In this document: positions 24,041-31,913 of the stretch, in pieces
Position numbering within the stretch: position 1 is the first letter of the stretch
Layout: every line of letters begins with the position of its first letter
Assembly: GCF_035934735.1 (NCBI RefSeq)
Contig: NZ_CP142396.1
Location: 2,480,001-2,544,000 of the forward strand
Direction: 5' to 3'
Source of the DNA: Sedimentibacter sp. MB31-C6
Lineage (GTDB): Bacteria > Bacillota > Clostridia > Tissierellales > Sedimentibacteraceae
DNA length: 64,000 nt
Translations under genes and position numbers: made by a program
The notes under the pieces: model-generated
Seen by the model: only the letters and a program-made list of their open reading frames with translations
What the model was told of the DNA's origin: nothing
Database searches by the model: none

Positions 24041-25291
24041 ATGAAAGAAAATAAGAATATTAAGATAGGTATTGGTTTTGCAACTGGAAGAAAGAGTTTT
24101 AAAAAGGTTCTTAGAACATACATATACAGTTGGAATGAATCTGGTTTAGTTGAAAATAACAATTTAAGTTTAAACCTTTTTGTTGCCTATGACCTTACGT
24201 ACAACAAAACAAAAGTTACTGATTATACTAGTTTGCGTCCAGATATAATGGAACAAATTGATAGTAGTGAGTTTATTGGAAATTCAGTTATTAAAGAAGA
24301 AATCGATTATTTAGAAAATGAAAATATAATTAGTAATGGTGAAGCTTCTTTAATTTTTGGAAAAGGATATGCAGCTAAACGTAATGCTATACTATATTAT
24401 GCAATTAAAAAGAATATGGATTACTTGATTTTTTTTGATGACGATGAGTATCCTATGGCAGTTACTAATACTAAGAATACTGCAATTTGGGGTGGTCAGC
24501 AGGTTCTCTCAACTCATTTAAGATATATTAATCAAGCGGATATAACTCACGGGAATCATTGTGGTTATATATCACCTATTCCACATATTAAGTTTAATGA
24601 AACAATGACAGAAAACGATTTTCGATTATTTATCGAAGCTATCAGTAATGATATAATAAACTGGGATAATATAATGAAAGTTATGGATAATGGTGGGGTA
24701 ACATACGCTGATACTAAAATTTTAACAAGCAAGATTGCCATAAAAGTTCCAGAAATAAATCAAGCAAAATTCATTTCTGGTGCAAATTTATGTATTAATT
24801 TAAAGGATCCAAGTAGAGTTTTTCCTTTTTATAATCCTCCAGGGGCAAGAGGTGAGGATACATTTTTAAGTACTTGCTTGAGCGAAAGAAAAGTTCTCCG
24901 AGTACCATGTTATACGTTTCATGATGGTTTCTCTACTTATAATAGGTTGTTAGATGGTGTGTTACCTACAAGACTGAAGTTTGTTGAGGCTAACAATGAT
25001 AAAATAATTACTCGATTTTATAAAGCTTGCATAGGATGGATTCGATATAAGCCACTATTGCTTTATATAACACAACGTGAAAATTATGAAGATTTAATTA
25101 TAGAAATGCGAGAAAATTTAAAAATTACTTTACCTAAAATTTGTGATTATTTTCAACATTCTGAATTTATGAAGGTTTTAGATGAATTAGAAAAATACAA
25201 TAGGAATGTTAAAAAACATTATAGTACCTTTAAAGAAACTCAATTAGTTTGGGAAAAAATAATGAATTTCTATTCAAAAGATGGAAGGTAA
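24041..25291 (+). CDS. Candidate GT-A-fold glycosyltransferase
   Basis: 416 residues, cytosolic, no membrane segment. An N-terminal beta strand (NIKIGIGFATGR), GYAAKRNAILYYAIK (residues 109-123) and YLIFFDDDEYPM (128-139) with Asp133-135 resemble the nucleotide-sugar and metal-binding DxD part of GT-A enzymes. GARGEDTFLSTCLSE further on resembles the acceptor-site ED motif, and HDGFSTYNR follows. The ATG at 24041 is preferred over the in-frame ATG at 24008 because AAAGGGGGAG precedes it. It lies between Wzz-like and glucosaminidase genes, which suggests an envelope role. No close family is recognised; the acceptor is unknown. Confidence 0.55.
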   Translation: MKENKNIKIGIGFATGRKSFKKVLRTYIYSWNESGLVENNNLSLNLFVAYDLTYNKTKVTDYTSLRPDIMEQIDSSEFIGNSVIKEEIDYLENENIISNGEASLIFGKGYAAKRNAILYYAIKKNMDYLIFFDDDEYPMAVTNTKNTAIWGGQQVLSTHLRYINQADITHGNHCGYISPIPHIKFNETMTENDFRLFIEAISNDIINWDNIMKVMDNGGVTYADTKILTSKIAIKVPEINQAKFISGANLCINLKDPSRVFPFYNPPGARGEDTFLSTCLSERKVLRVPCYTFHDGFSTYNRLLDGVLPTRLKFVEANNDKIITRFYKACIGWIRYKPLLLYITQRENYEDLIIEMRENLKITLPKICDYFQHSEFMKVLDELEKYNRNVKKHYSTFKETQLVWEKIMNFYSKDGR

Positions 25292-25409
25292 GTATTTTTT
25301 CATATAATTATATTGTAATATTATGAAAAAATTATATGGTATAATATAGTCATAAGCAAAAGAAGTATTGGCTTAAGGCGTGGGGCAAATTTAATTGAGG
25401 AGTGTAAAA

Positions 25410-27494
25410 ATGGCAAGAAGAAATAATCTATTTAAATGGCGGTATATAATATCATTTATGATGGTATTGTTATTACCTTTGTTGGTTACGCCAGATGTAT
25501 TGGCAAACAGTTCTATTAAATTAATGGTAGATGGAGAGGACATTATTGCTACTCCAGAACCATTCATTCAAAATGATAGAACTTTAGTACCTATTCGTAT
25601 TATTTCAGAAGAATTAGGTGCGCAAGTTAATTGGGATAATGATGATAGAACTGTCGAAATTATTAAAGATGACATGTCGGTGTTGTTGAGAATTGACAGT
25701 TATTTAATAGAGTACAATACGAATAATGAGAAAATATATAATTTAAGTGATGTTCCTGCTCAGATTATTGATGAACGTACATTCGTGCCTTTGAGAGTTG
25801 TTAGTAATGCATTAGGAGTAGGGATAGAATGGGATGATTTATCAAGAATGGTTTATATTGATTCTACTAAAAGTTCTAATATAGAAAATTTTTTTGACAT
25901 ACAAATTTCATCTGTAAACTCTGGACAAGTTATTAATGGTACTATAAATTTGAAATCAGTAATGTCAAATATAGAAAAAGCATCAGAAATAAAATACATA
26001 TTGCTTAATAGAGATACTGCTAAAGGCTTTGTTATAGCTAGAGGAACTGATTTAGAAGCATCTTTTAAATGGAATCCAAGTATAGAGGATAATGGACAGA
26101 AGATACTTGTGGCTGCAATTTATGGCAGTAATGGAACGTTGTTGGCTGGTGATGCTATACCAGTAGAAGTAAACATAATTCCAAAAGTATATTTAAATGG
26201 AATGTACGAAAATCAGATAATAAAAAATTCAACTGAAATTAGTGCTAATTTGAACTTTACTCCTGCTTATGTAAAATATGAGATGATTCATAGCAGTACT
26301 GGCGATGTATATATATCACCTAAATGGGATCCTGAAGGTTCTTTTACAATGATTCCTGTAATGGAGGATAATGGTTATTTAGCTATTAAGGTAATAGCTT
26401 ACGATATTAATGATAATTCTTATCCCAGTGATGCTGTAACTGTTAATGTTAATGTTTCTCCTCAAGTATCATTGAGAGGAGTTTCTAATTGGCAATCTAT
26501 TGATGGACCTATAACTTTGCGTGCTTCAACAAACTTTAATGTAAGTGAAACTGAATATATAATGAGGGATACAATAACAGGTTCAGAAATTACATTATCC
26601 AAAGAAGGCTTTGGAAGCTACACATTGTTTCCTGGTCCTGATATGGCTGGGAAAAAGGAACTTTACGTAAAAGTAAAGGATACTATGGGACAAACATATA
26701 CTAGTGCTCCTGTTTATGTTAATGTGTCTGGAACTCCTAAACTTTTGCTCAAGGGAATAGGACCTAATCAGGTTGTTACTGGAGATTTTGAACTTAATGT
26801 TTTAAGTAATGTTACGTTAGATAGTTTAAAATATACTATGGTTAACACAGTAACTGGAGTAGAAAGGGATATTGATAATGGGTATACACCTAGTCAAGGA
26901 GATACTGGAACATGGAAAATTAAAGCGGAAGGTATTTATAATTCGAATAAAAAAATAGAATCAGAATATGTTCAATTCACTATATATCAAAATAAAATAT
27001 ATGGACCTTTGCCAATAATAGAAAAAAATAAATTTATTGATATGGCTTCTGAATTAGCTAAAGATACATATGAAGATACAGGTATGTCTGCTGCTTTACA
27101 GACAGCTCAGGCAATACTTGAGACAGGATGGGGACAAAGTGTTCCAGTAGATAAGTATTCGGGACAATTTTCTTATAATTTATTCGGAATTAAGGGATCT
27201 GGTTCTGCAGGGTCAGTTATTTCTAATACATGGGAAGAATACAATGGTGTAGCTTATAGAGTTGATGATTATTTTAGAGCTTATAATAATATTAACGAAA
27301 GTTGGGATGACCATAATAAGTTGCTTCTTACAGCTGATAGATATAGTATCTATAGAGATGTTATGTATGATAGCAGTAAAGGTGCTTGGGCTTTAAGAAG
27401 AGCAGGATATGCTACAGATTCGCAATATCCAATTAAACTAATCGATATAATTAATCGTTATAATCTAAAAGCTTTAGACGAAATAGGGATATAA
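25410..27494 (+). CDS. Secreted N-acetylglucosaminidase with copper-amine-oxidase-type domain
   Basis: 694 residues. Signal peptide 1-32 (cleavage after VLA). Residues 37-151 form a copper amine oxidase N-terminal-like domain, a common clostridial wall-binding unit, with the paired motifs RTLVPIRIISEELGA and RTFVPLRVVSNALGV. Residues about 160-525 hold four to five repeats with NGxI/SxxLK strands of a beta-sandwich type. The C-terminus is a glucosaminidase domain with catalytic Glu571 in AQAILETGWGQS and YNLFGIKG. It should cut the glycan strands of peptidoglycan outside the cell. TTG at 25395 is in frame, but GAGGAG seven bases before ATG 25410 settles the start. Confidence 0.85.
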   Translation: MARRNNLFKWRYIISFMMVLLLPLLVTPDVLANSSIKLMVDGEDIIATPEPFIQNDRTLVPIRIISEELGAQVNWDNDDRTVEIIKDDMSVLLRIDSYLIEYNTNNEKIYNLSDVPAQIIDERTFVPLRVVSNALGVGIEWDDLSRMVYIDSTKSSNIENFFDIQISSVNSGQVINGTINLKSVMSNIEKASEIKYILLNRDTAKGFVIARGTDLEASFKWNPSIEDNGQKILVAAIYGSNGTLLAGDAIPVEVNIIPKVYLNGMYENQIIKNSTEISANLNFTPAYVKYEMIHSSTGDVYISPKWDPEGSFTMIPVMEDNGYLAIKVIAYDINDNSYPSDAVTVNVNVSPQVSLRGVSNWQSIDGPITLRASTNFNVSETEYIMRDTITGSEITLSKEGFGSYTLFPGPDMAGKKELYVKVKDTMGQTYTSAPVYVNVSGTPKLLLKGIGPNQVVTGDFELNVLSNVTLDSLKYTMVNTVTGVERDIDNGYTPSQGDTGTWKIKAEGIYNSNKKIESEYVQFTIYQNKIYGPLPIIEKNKFIDMASELAKDTYEDTGMSAALQTAQAILETGWGQSVPVDKYSGQFSYNLFGIKGSGSAGSVISNTWEEYNGVAYRVDDYFRAYNNINESWDDHNKLLLTADRYSIYRDVMYDSSKGAWALRRAGYATDSQYPIKLIDIINRYNLKALDEIGI

Positions 27495-27514
27495 AAGTGT
27501 TCTAATTAAGTTAG

Positions 27515-27541
27515 CCTCCTAACATTTTAGGAGGTTACTTT
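27515..27541 (+). terminator. Terminator of the glucosaminidase gene
   Basis: CCTCCTAA-CATT-TTAGGAGG, extended by imperfect pairs, followed by TTACTTTTTT. Confidence 0.85.
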
Positions 27542-27631
27542 TTTCTTGCATATTCTTTTGAGTTAGTATAGAATATACATGAAAACGTTTTTAATGAATA
27601 AATATGTAATAATAATATAAGGAGGATTTTA

Positions 27632-28831
27632 ATGGATAAGGAGAAATTAAGCAAGATGGGTTTTTCGACAAGAGCGGTTCATGCTGGTTATCAAAAAAAT
27701 GAATATGGTGCTTTAGCTACTCCAATTTATCAAACATCAACTTTTATATTTGATTCTGCAGAACAAGGGGGTAAAAGGTTCGCATTAGAAGAAGATGGCT
27801 ATATTTATACAAGGCTTGGCAATCCAACTAATACTCAAGTTGAAAATAAACTTGCAAATTTAGAAAATGCGGAAGCTGCAGTATCAATGGGTTCAGGTAT
27901 GGGAGCAATTACTTCTGTTCTTTGGGCAGCTTTAAAAAGTGGGGATCATGTATTGGCAGCAAAAACATTATATGGATGCACTTTTGCTTTTTTAAATCAC
28001 GGATTATCAAGATTTGGAGTTGAAACTTCATTTATTGATATGTCTGATCCTGAAAATGTAAGAAGAGCTATAAGGCCAAATACAAAAGTTATTTATTTAG
28101 AAAGTCCTGCGAATCCAAATATGCTTATTTCTGACATTGAAGAAATTTCTAAAATAGCACATGAATTAGAGGGCTGTATTGTTGTAGTAGATAATACTTA
28201 TTGTACACCTTATATTCAAAGGCCGCTGGAATTAGGTGCAGATGTAGTAGTTCATTCTGCCACTAAATATTTAAACGGTCATGGTGATGTTATAGCAGGA
28301 TTTGCTGCTGGTAAACAGGAGTTTATAAATGAAGTTAGACTTGTTGGAATTAAAGATATGACAGGTTCTGTTCTTAGTCCATTTGATGCATATTTAATAA
28401 ATAGAGGAATGAAAACATTAGAAATAAGGATAAAGAAACATTGCTCGAATGCTCAGAAGGTTGCACAGTTCCTAGAAGAACACCCTGCTATAGATAATGT
28501 TAGTTATCCAGGATTAAAGAGTTTTCCACAATATGATTTGGCTAAAAAGCAAATGAAGTTGCCTGGAGCTATGATTGCCTTTGAGGTTAAGGGGGGACTT
28601 AAAGCAGGTAGAACCTTGATGAATACAGTTGAATTGTGTGCTTTGGCAGTAAGTTTAGGAGATACTGAAACGTTAATTCAGCATCCTGCTTCGATGACAC
28701 ATTCACCATATACTCCTGAAGAAAGAGCTTTATCTGGTATTTCGGAAGGGTTAGTAAGATTGTCAATTGGATTAGAAGATGTCGAAGATATAATAGAAGA
28801 TTTAAAACAGGCATTAGATAAACTGATATAA
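27632..28831 (+). CDS. megL: Methionine gamma-lyase
   Basis: 399-residue PLP enzyme of the Cys/Met metabolism family that splits L-methionine into methanethiol, ammonia and 2-oxobutyrate. The PLP lysine is Lys212 in [11 protein letters not shown], the Asp187 partner is in VVVDNTY, and Tyr114 stacks on the cofactor. Cys116 in LYGCTFAF is the residue that distinguishes methionine gamma-lyases from cystathionine gamma-synthases and lyases. Length is typical. AAGGAGG precedes the ATG. It is monocistronic, with a two-hairpin repeat element after it. The 2-oxobutyrate produced can become propionyl-CoA, which may connect to the methylmalonyl-CoA genes at 38-42 kb (inference). Confidence 0.88.
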   Translation: MDKEKLSKMGFSTRAVHAGYQKNEYGALATPIYQTSTFIFDSAEQGGKRFALEEDGYIYTRLGNPTNTQVENKLANLENAEAAVSMGSGMGAITSVLWAALKSGDHVLAAKTLYGCTFAFLNHGLSRFGVETSFIDMSDPENVRRAIRPNTKVIYLESPANPNMLISDIEEISKIAHELEGCIVVVDNTYCTPYIQRPLELGADVVVHSATKYLNGHGDVIAGFAAGKQEFINEVRLVGIKDMTGSVLSPFDAYLINRGMKTLEIRIKKHCSNAQKVAQFLEEHPAIDNVSYPGLKSFPQYDLAKKQMKLPGAMIAFEVKGGLKAGRTLMNTVELCALAVSLGDTETLIQHPASMTHSPYTPEERALSGISEGLVRLSIGLEDVEDIIEDLKQALDKLI

Positions 28832-28848
28832 CTTCTTTTCAATATTCT

Positions 28849-28900
28849 GTAGGGGACGCATTGTATGCGTCCCGCGGTTTGCATACAATGCAAACCCTAC
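28849..28900. repeat. Complete two-hairpin dispersed repeat
   Basis: GTAG / CTAC ends enclose hairpin one, GGGACGCAT-TGT-ATGCGTCCC (28853-28873), and hairpin two, GTTTGCAT-ACA-ATGCAAAC (28877-28895). Related copies lie at 4562-4593 and 40419-40469. All three lie just after genes. Confidence 0.8.
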
Positions 28901-28958
28901 AAGTGAAATCGAAGTAGATTCATTATTCGTTTCCAACGTAGGCGACACAAGACCTTAT

Positions 28959-29099
28959 TTACATGCTTTTTATGGCGGTAGTTAGCTCATGGATTGATTC
29001 TGTCAATTCAGATAGTTTTTTTTCAATTCTCACTAAAAGGTATACTGCCACTACAATTGGAAATCCAAAATTTCCTATAAGTGTTAATATTTCATCCAT
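28959..29099 (-). CDS. YvrJ-family small protein
   Basis: 46 residues, too short for ordinary ORF calls: begins MDEILTLIGNFGFPIVVAVY and ends ELTTAIKSM. One membrane segment (about residues 5-22) is followed by a charged amphipathic helix with RIEKKLSELTESI, the layout of the YvrJ family of Firmicutes. GGAGGTG lies eight bases ahead of the ATG; another in-frame ATG at 29114 would overlap that site. Its start overlaps the end of the sigma-factor gene by eight bases, so the pair is translated together. In Bacillus subtilis yvrJ also lies beside the SigO sigma locus. Function unknown. Confidence 0.75.
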   Translation of the reverse strand: MDEILTLIGNFGFPIVVAVYLLVRIEKKLSELTESIHELTTAIKSM

Positions 29100-29688
29100 T
29101 TCTTTCACCTCCATGAGTCACATTCATAAATTTCCTTAATTTTTTTATAGCTATATATTTTGAACTGATAGCTGTTCTATAAGCTATATTTAATTTATTT
29201 GAAATTTGTTTCATACTTAATTTTTCGTTGTAATATAAATTAAGTATAGTTTGCTCCTTTATAGATAATTTCGCTATTTCTTGTGATAGTTCTTTCTTTT
29301 CCTCATGTTCGATTATATCTTTAAGTAAATCGTATTGACTATCAATAATATCTTCATATTCGATATTCATATCTTCCATTGTATTATTTAAGCTGATTGT
29401 TTTTCTAAGATTTTTAGTATTTCTAAAATAATTTTTATAAAAGTAGTCAATATTAGATTTTACATGTCTTAGAAAGTGTACTTGGCGATTTTCATCATAA
29501 CTCTTAAGTGACTGCAATATTACAATATACCCTTCTTGAGTTAAATCTTCTATATTGTTATCTGATTCTTGATAATACTTGTATATATTTTTATAAATAA
29601 GTGGATGTAATTTTAATAGCAAAGTTTCCTGACAATTCATGTCCCCATTTAATGCTTCTTGAATAATATAGTTAATATCAGAGTCCAT
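29092..29688 (-). CDS. Sigma-70 family factor (small, alternative)
   Basis: 198 residues with sigma region 2 (about 20-100, including NIEDLTQEGYIVILQSLKSY, the core-binding and -10 part) and region 4 (about 138-190, LSIKEQTILNLYYNEKLSMK, then the recognition helix with YRTAISSKYIAIKKLRK). Regions 1 and 3 are absent, as in ECF-like and SigO-like factors. AAGGAGATGATATA precedes the ATG. It is the first gene of a two-gene unit with yvrJ and is divergent from a ComK-like gene, 170 bases away. No anti-sigma gene is recognisable, unless the YvrJ-type membrane protein plays that part (speculation). Confidence 0.82.
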   Translation of the reverse strand: MDSDINYIIQEALNGDMNCQETLLLKLHPLIYKNIYKYYQESDNNIEDLTQEGYIVILQSLKSYDENRQVHFLRHVKSNIDYFYKNYFRNTKNLRKTISLNNTMEDMNIEYEDIIDSQYDLLKDIIEHEEKKELSQEIAKLSIKEQTILNLYYNEKLSMKQISNKLNIAYRTAISSKYIAIKKLRKFMNVTHGGERNG

Positions 29689-29858
29689 TATATCATCTCC
29701 TTACTGACAAATGTTTGCTAGTAATTGAATTATATATTAATAAAAAAATTTAGTAAAATCAGGAGTATAATATAATTGAAGAAGGAATCTGATAAGTTTT
29801 CAACATTTTAATTTTATTGAAATTTAAATATAAAAATGTTTTAAGGAAAGTGTATTAT

Positions 29859-30326
29859 ATGAAAAAGTTATTGAAATCTAACAAAATTGATGCTATGCTG
29901 CCAATTTACCTGGATGATTTAGGAAATTGCACGGAAATTATTACTTCTGCAGAATCTTTTATCAAAACTGTAACAATTGAAACGTGCGTAAAGAATTTGG
30001 CAGATTATTATAATATAAGCTTGTTTCACAATAGAATAAACTATGGAGCTGAACTTGGCATTACTAACAAAGTTCCAGTTGTAATAAATGACGAATTGAT
30101 ATACATTTATATCAATGTTCGTAAACCTTTACTTGATCATGATGCTGCGTACGGTTTTATAGATGTTAATTCAATAGAAGAGGAATTTAAAGAAAACGGC
30201 AAAGCCGCTATTCTAATGAAATCTGGTAGGGTAATACAAACACGGCAAAGCATTCAGTCTCTAAAAAGAGCAATGCTAAATGCTAGACTGGCTAAAGATA
30301 TTTATAAAGAAAGACATCATAAGTAA
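29859..30326 (+). CDS. ComK-like protein
   Basis: 155 residues without membrane segments. The order of features resembles ComK, the competence transcription factor of Bacillus: an N-terminal AMLPIYLDDLGNCTEII strand pair, a central GAELGITNKVPVVIN motif with an IYIYINVRKPLLDHDAAYGF strand-loop region, and a C-terminal basic helix (RQSIQSLKRAMLNARL). The TGITxKxPI(V/I)I motif is the strongest link. A TTG at 29817 is in frame, but ATG 29859 has AAGGAAAGTG in front. It is divergent from a sigma factor/YvrJ pair and precedes yabPQ. Homology is by eye and needs confirmation; role in competence is not shown. Confidence 0.55.
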   Translation: MKKLLKSNKIDAMLPIYLDDLGNCTEIITSAESFIKTVTIETCVKNLADYYNISLFHNRINYGAELGITNKVPVVINDELIYIYINVRKPLLDHDAAYGFIDVNSIEEEFKENGKAAILMKSGRVIQTRQSIQSLKRAMLNARLAKDIYKERHHK

Positions 30327-30343
30327 TTTTAAAAAATGTTGAT

Positions 30344-30370
30344 GAGGATTTGTGCAACGCACAAATTCTC
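30344..30370 (+). terminator. Hairpin after the ComK-like gene
   Basis: GAGGATTTGTGC-AAC-GCACAAATTCTC, 12 pairs with one G-T. The sequence after it is only mildly T-rich, so termination is probable but weak. Confidence 0.5.
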
Positions 30371-30502
30371 ACTTTAACTTTGTTTACTATTGTTCGTTAA
30401 TGTTTAAGCACTACTAAAACACTGGTTATATTTAAATTAAGTCAAACATATAATTAATAAACTAGCTCTATGTGAGCTTGATTAAGTTTAGGGGGATTTT
30501 TT

Positions 30503-30775
30503 ATGGATGAAAAAACTGTACAAAGCATACTGCTAGAAAATAAAGAAACACTTAATGTAACAGGTGTAGAGAATGTGGATAACTTTAATGATGAAGTTGT
30601 AGTGTTGATTACCTTGAAAGGCAAGTTAACAATTAAGGGGGAGAAACTTAACATAAGTAAGCTTAATGTAGATGAAGGCAAGCTTATTGTTAAAGGAACT
30701 ATTAACTCATTGATTTATTCTGATTATGAAGGTCAAAAAGAAAAAGTAAGCTTAGTTAAAAAATTGTTTAGGTAA
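30503..30775 (+). CDS. yabP: Sporulation protein YabP
   Basis: 90 residues of the YabP/YqfC family. The pattern LNVTGVENVDNFNDEVVVLI then GKLTIKGEKLNISKLN is that of the family, which forms a small all-beta protein needed for spore coat/cortex assembly. Position before yabQ, divIC and spoIIE is the conserved Firmicutes order. AGGGGG precedes the ATG. Length is normal. Probably expressed in the mother cell, although no sigma-E promoter could be verified by eye. Confidence 0.9.
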   Translation: MDEKTVQSILLENKETLNVTGVENVDNFNDEVVVLITLKGKLTIKGEKLNISKLNVDEGKLIVKGTINSLIYSDYEGQKEKVSLVKKLFR

Positions 30776-30782
30776 TATTATT

Positions 30783-31391
30783 ATGGATTTTTTACCTTAT
30801 TCTCAAGAATATATGCTTATAGTATCTGTAATGGGTGGAATGTTTCTTGGATTCATTTGGGATATATACAGGCTTATTAGGTATTATGTAAAACTTGGTT
30901 CTATAGGCACAGCAGTTGGTGATCTTGTTTATTGGATAATTAGTATTTATATAAGCATTAAGTTAATATTTGATATTAGCTATGGAAATGTTAGATTTTT
31001 TATATTAATGGGATTTTTATTAGGTGCGCTTTTATATTTTTATGGCATAAGCAATTATATCCTAAAGCTCTTTATATTAATAATTGATATACTCTTAAGG
31101 TATATTAAAAGAATTATTTCTTTTATGGTCTATCCATTGAAATTTGTTGTAAAAAAAATAAAAGCAGTTTTATATCCTATAAAATTAAAAATTAAAAAAA
31201 TAATAGATAAAACTAAGCGAAGATATAAATTTTTTAAGTTTAAGCTAAAAAAGGTTTCCAGAAATAGAAAATTGTTATATAATAGAAGGAAACATACTAA
31301 AAGGATAAACAAAAGAAAAAGAAAGGAGCAAAAGCGAAGTGAAAGAAGATCAAAAAAAAATAATAGAGTTGAAAAGAAAAATAAATCATGA
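30783..31391 (+). CDS. yabQ: Spore cortex protein YabQ
   Basis: 202 residues. Four membrane segments (about 9-27, 37-57, 67-85, 88-108) are followed by an unusually long Lys/Arg tail (from about 110 to the end, with runs such as KRINKRKRKEQKRSERRSKK). The membrane part GGMFLGFIWDIYRLIRYY is the YabQ motif. In Bacillus YabQ is a mother-cell membrane protein required for cortex formation. It starts eight bases after yabP, and its last 53 bases overlap divIC. The very basic tail may bind nucleic acid or phospholipid, a suggestion only. Confidence 0.88.
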   Translation: MDFLPYSQEYMLIVSVMGGMFLGFIWDIYRLIRYYVKLGSIGTAVGDLVYWIISIYISIKLIFDISYGNVRFFILMGFLLGALLYFYGISNYILKLFILIIDILLRYIKRIISFMVYPLKFVVKKIKAVLYPIKLKIKKIIDKTKRRYKFFKFKLKKVSRNRKLLYNRRKHTKRINKRKRKEQKRSERRSKKNNRVEKKNKS

Positions 31392-31800
31392 TGATTTTCG
31401 AAGACAAGAAAGAGAAATAAAAGAACAAAAAAAATATAAAAAGCTTGAGACTCCTAAAAAAAAGAAAAAAAAATTTAATTTAGTTAATGTTATTTTTACT
31501 ATTTTTGTTTTATATTTTGCATATACAGCTTTTAATCAATATAAACTAATAGATGAATTAGATGGACAAATTGCTGAAAAAAATTCAATTAAATCTGAAA
31601 CGATAAATAGCATTGAAGAATTAAAGGAAGATGTTGAAAAAATAAATAATGATGAAAAGCTATTGGAGTTAGTAGAAAAAATAGCTAGAGATCAGTATAA
31701 AATGGTAAAACCTAACGAAATTATCTATATAGACAAAAATAAAAATGATAATAAATTTATTAAAGGTATCGGTTTTGGAGGAGATATGATAGATGAATAA
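31339..31800 (+). CDS. divIC: Septum formation initiator DivIC/FtsB family
   Basis: 153 residues: basic cytosolic N-terminus (1-45), one membrane segment (about 46-64, VNVIFTIFVLYFAYTAF), then a coiled coil with repeated Glu/Lys heptads and the family end LVEKIARDQYKMVKPNEII. DivIC/FtsB forms the FtsL-FtsB-FtsQ trimer that activates septal synthesis; FtsL is at 58.4 kb. A GTG start is used: AAGGAG lies ten bases ahead and the reading overlaps yabQ by 53 bases. The overlap in a Lys-rich segment of both frames is unusual but each protein is otherwise normal. Confidence 0.88.
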   Translation: MKEDQKKIIELKRKINHDDFRRQEREIKEQKKYKKLETPKKKKKKFNLVNVIFTIFVLYFAYTAFNQYKLIDELDGQIAEKNSIKSETINSIEELKEDVEKINNDEKLLELVEKIARDQYKMVKPNEIIYIDKNKNDNKFIKGIGFGGDMIDE

Positions 31801-31850
31801 TTTGAATTATCATATTTAATTTTTCAGTGTTTTTTATTTAAAATCATATT

Positions 31851-31883
31851 TTGACAGTATTTTACAAATCCTTCTGCTATTAT
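31851..31883 (+). promoter_or_regulatory. Candidate long-spacer (Spo0A-type) promoter of spoIIE
   Basis: TTGACA (31851-31856) and TATTAT (31878-31883) are 21 bases apart. A 21-base spacer is also found at the Bacillus subtilis spoIIE promoter, which sigma-A reads only with Spo0A. The reverse strand at 31849-31857 reads CTGTCAAAA, one change from the Spo0A box TGTCGAA. Confidence 0.5.
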
Positions 31884-31913
31884 AAAGAGTATTAATAGTA
31901 GGGGTGGGATATT

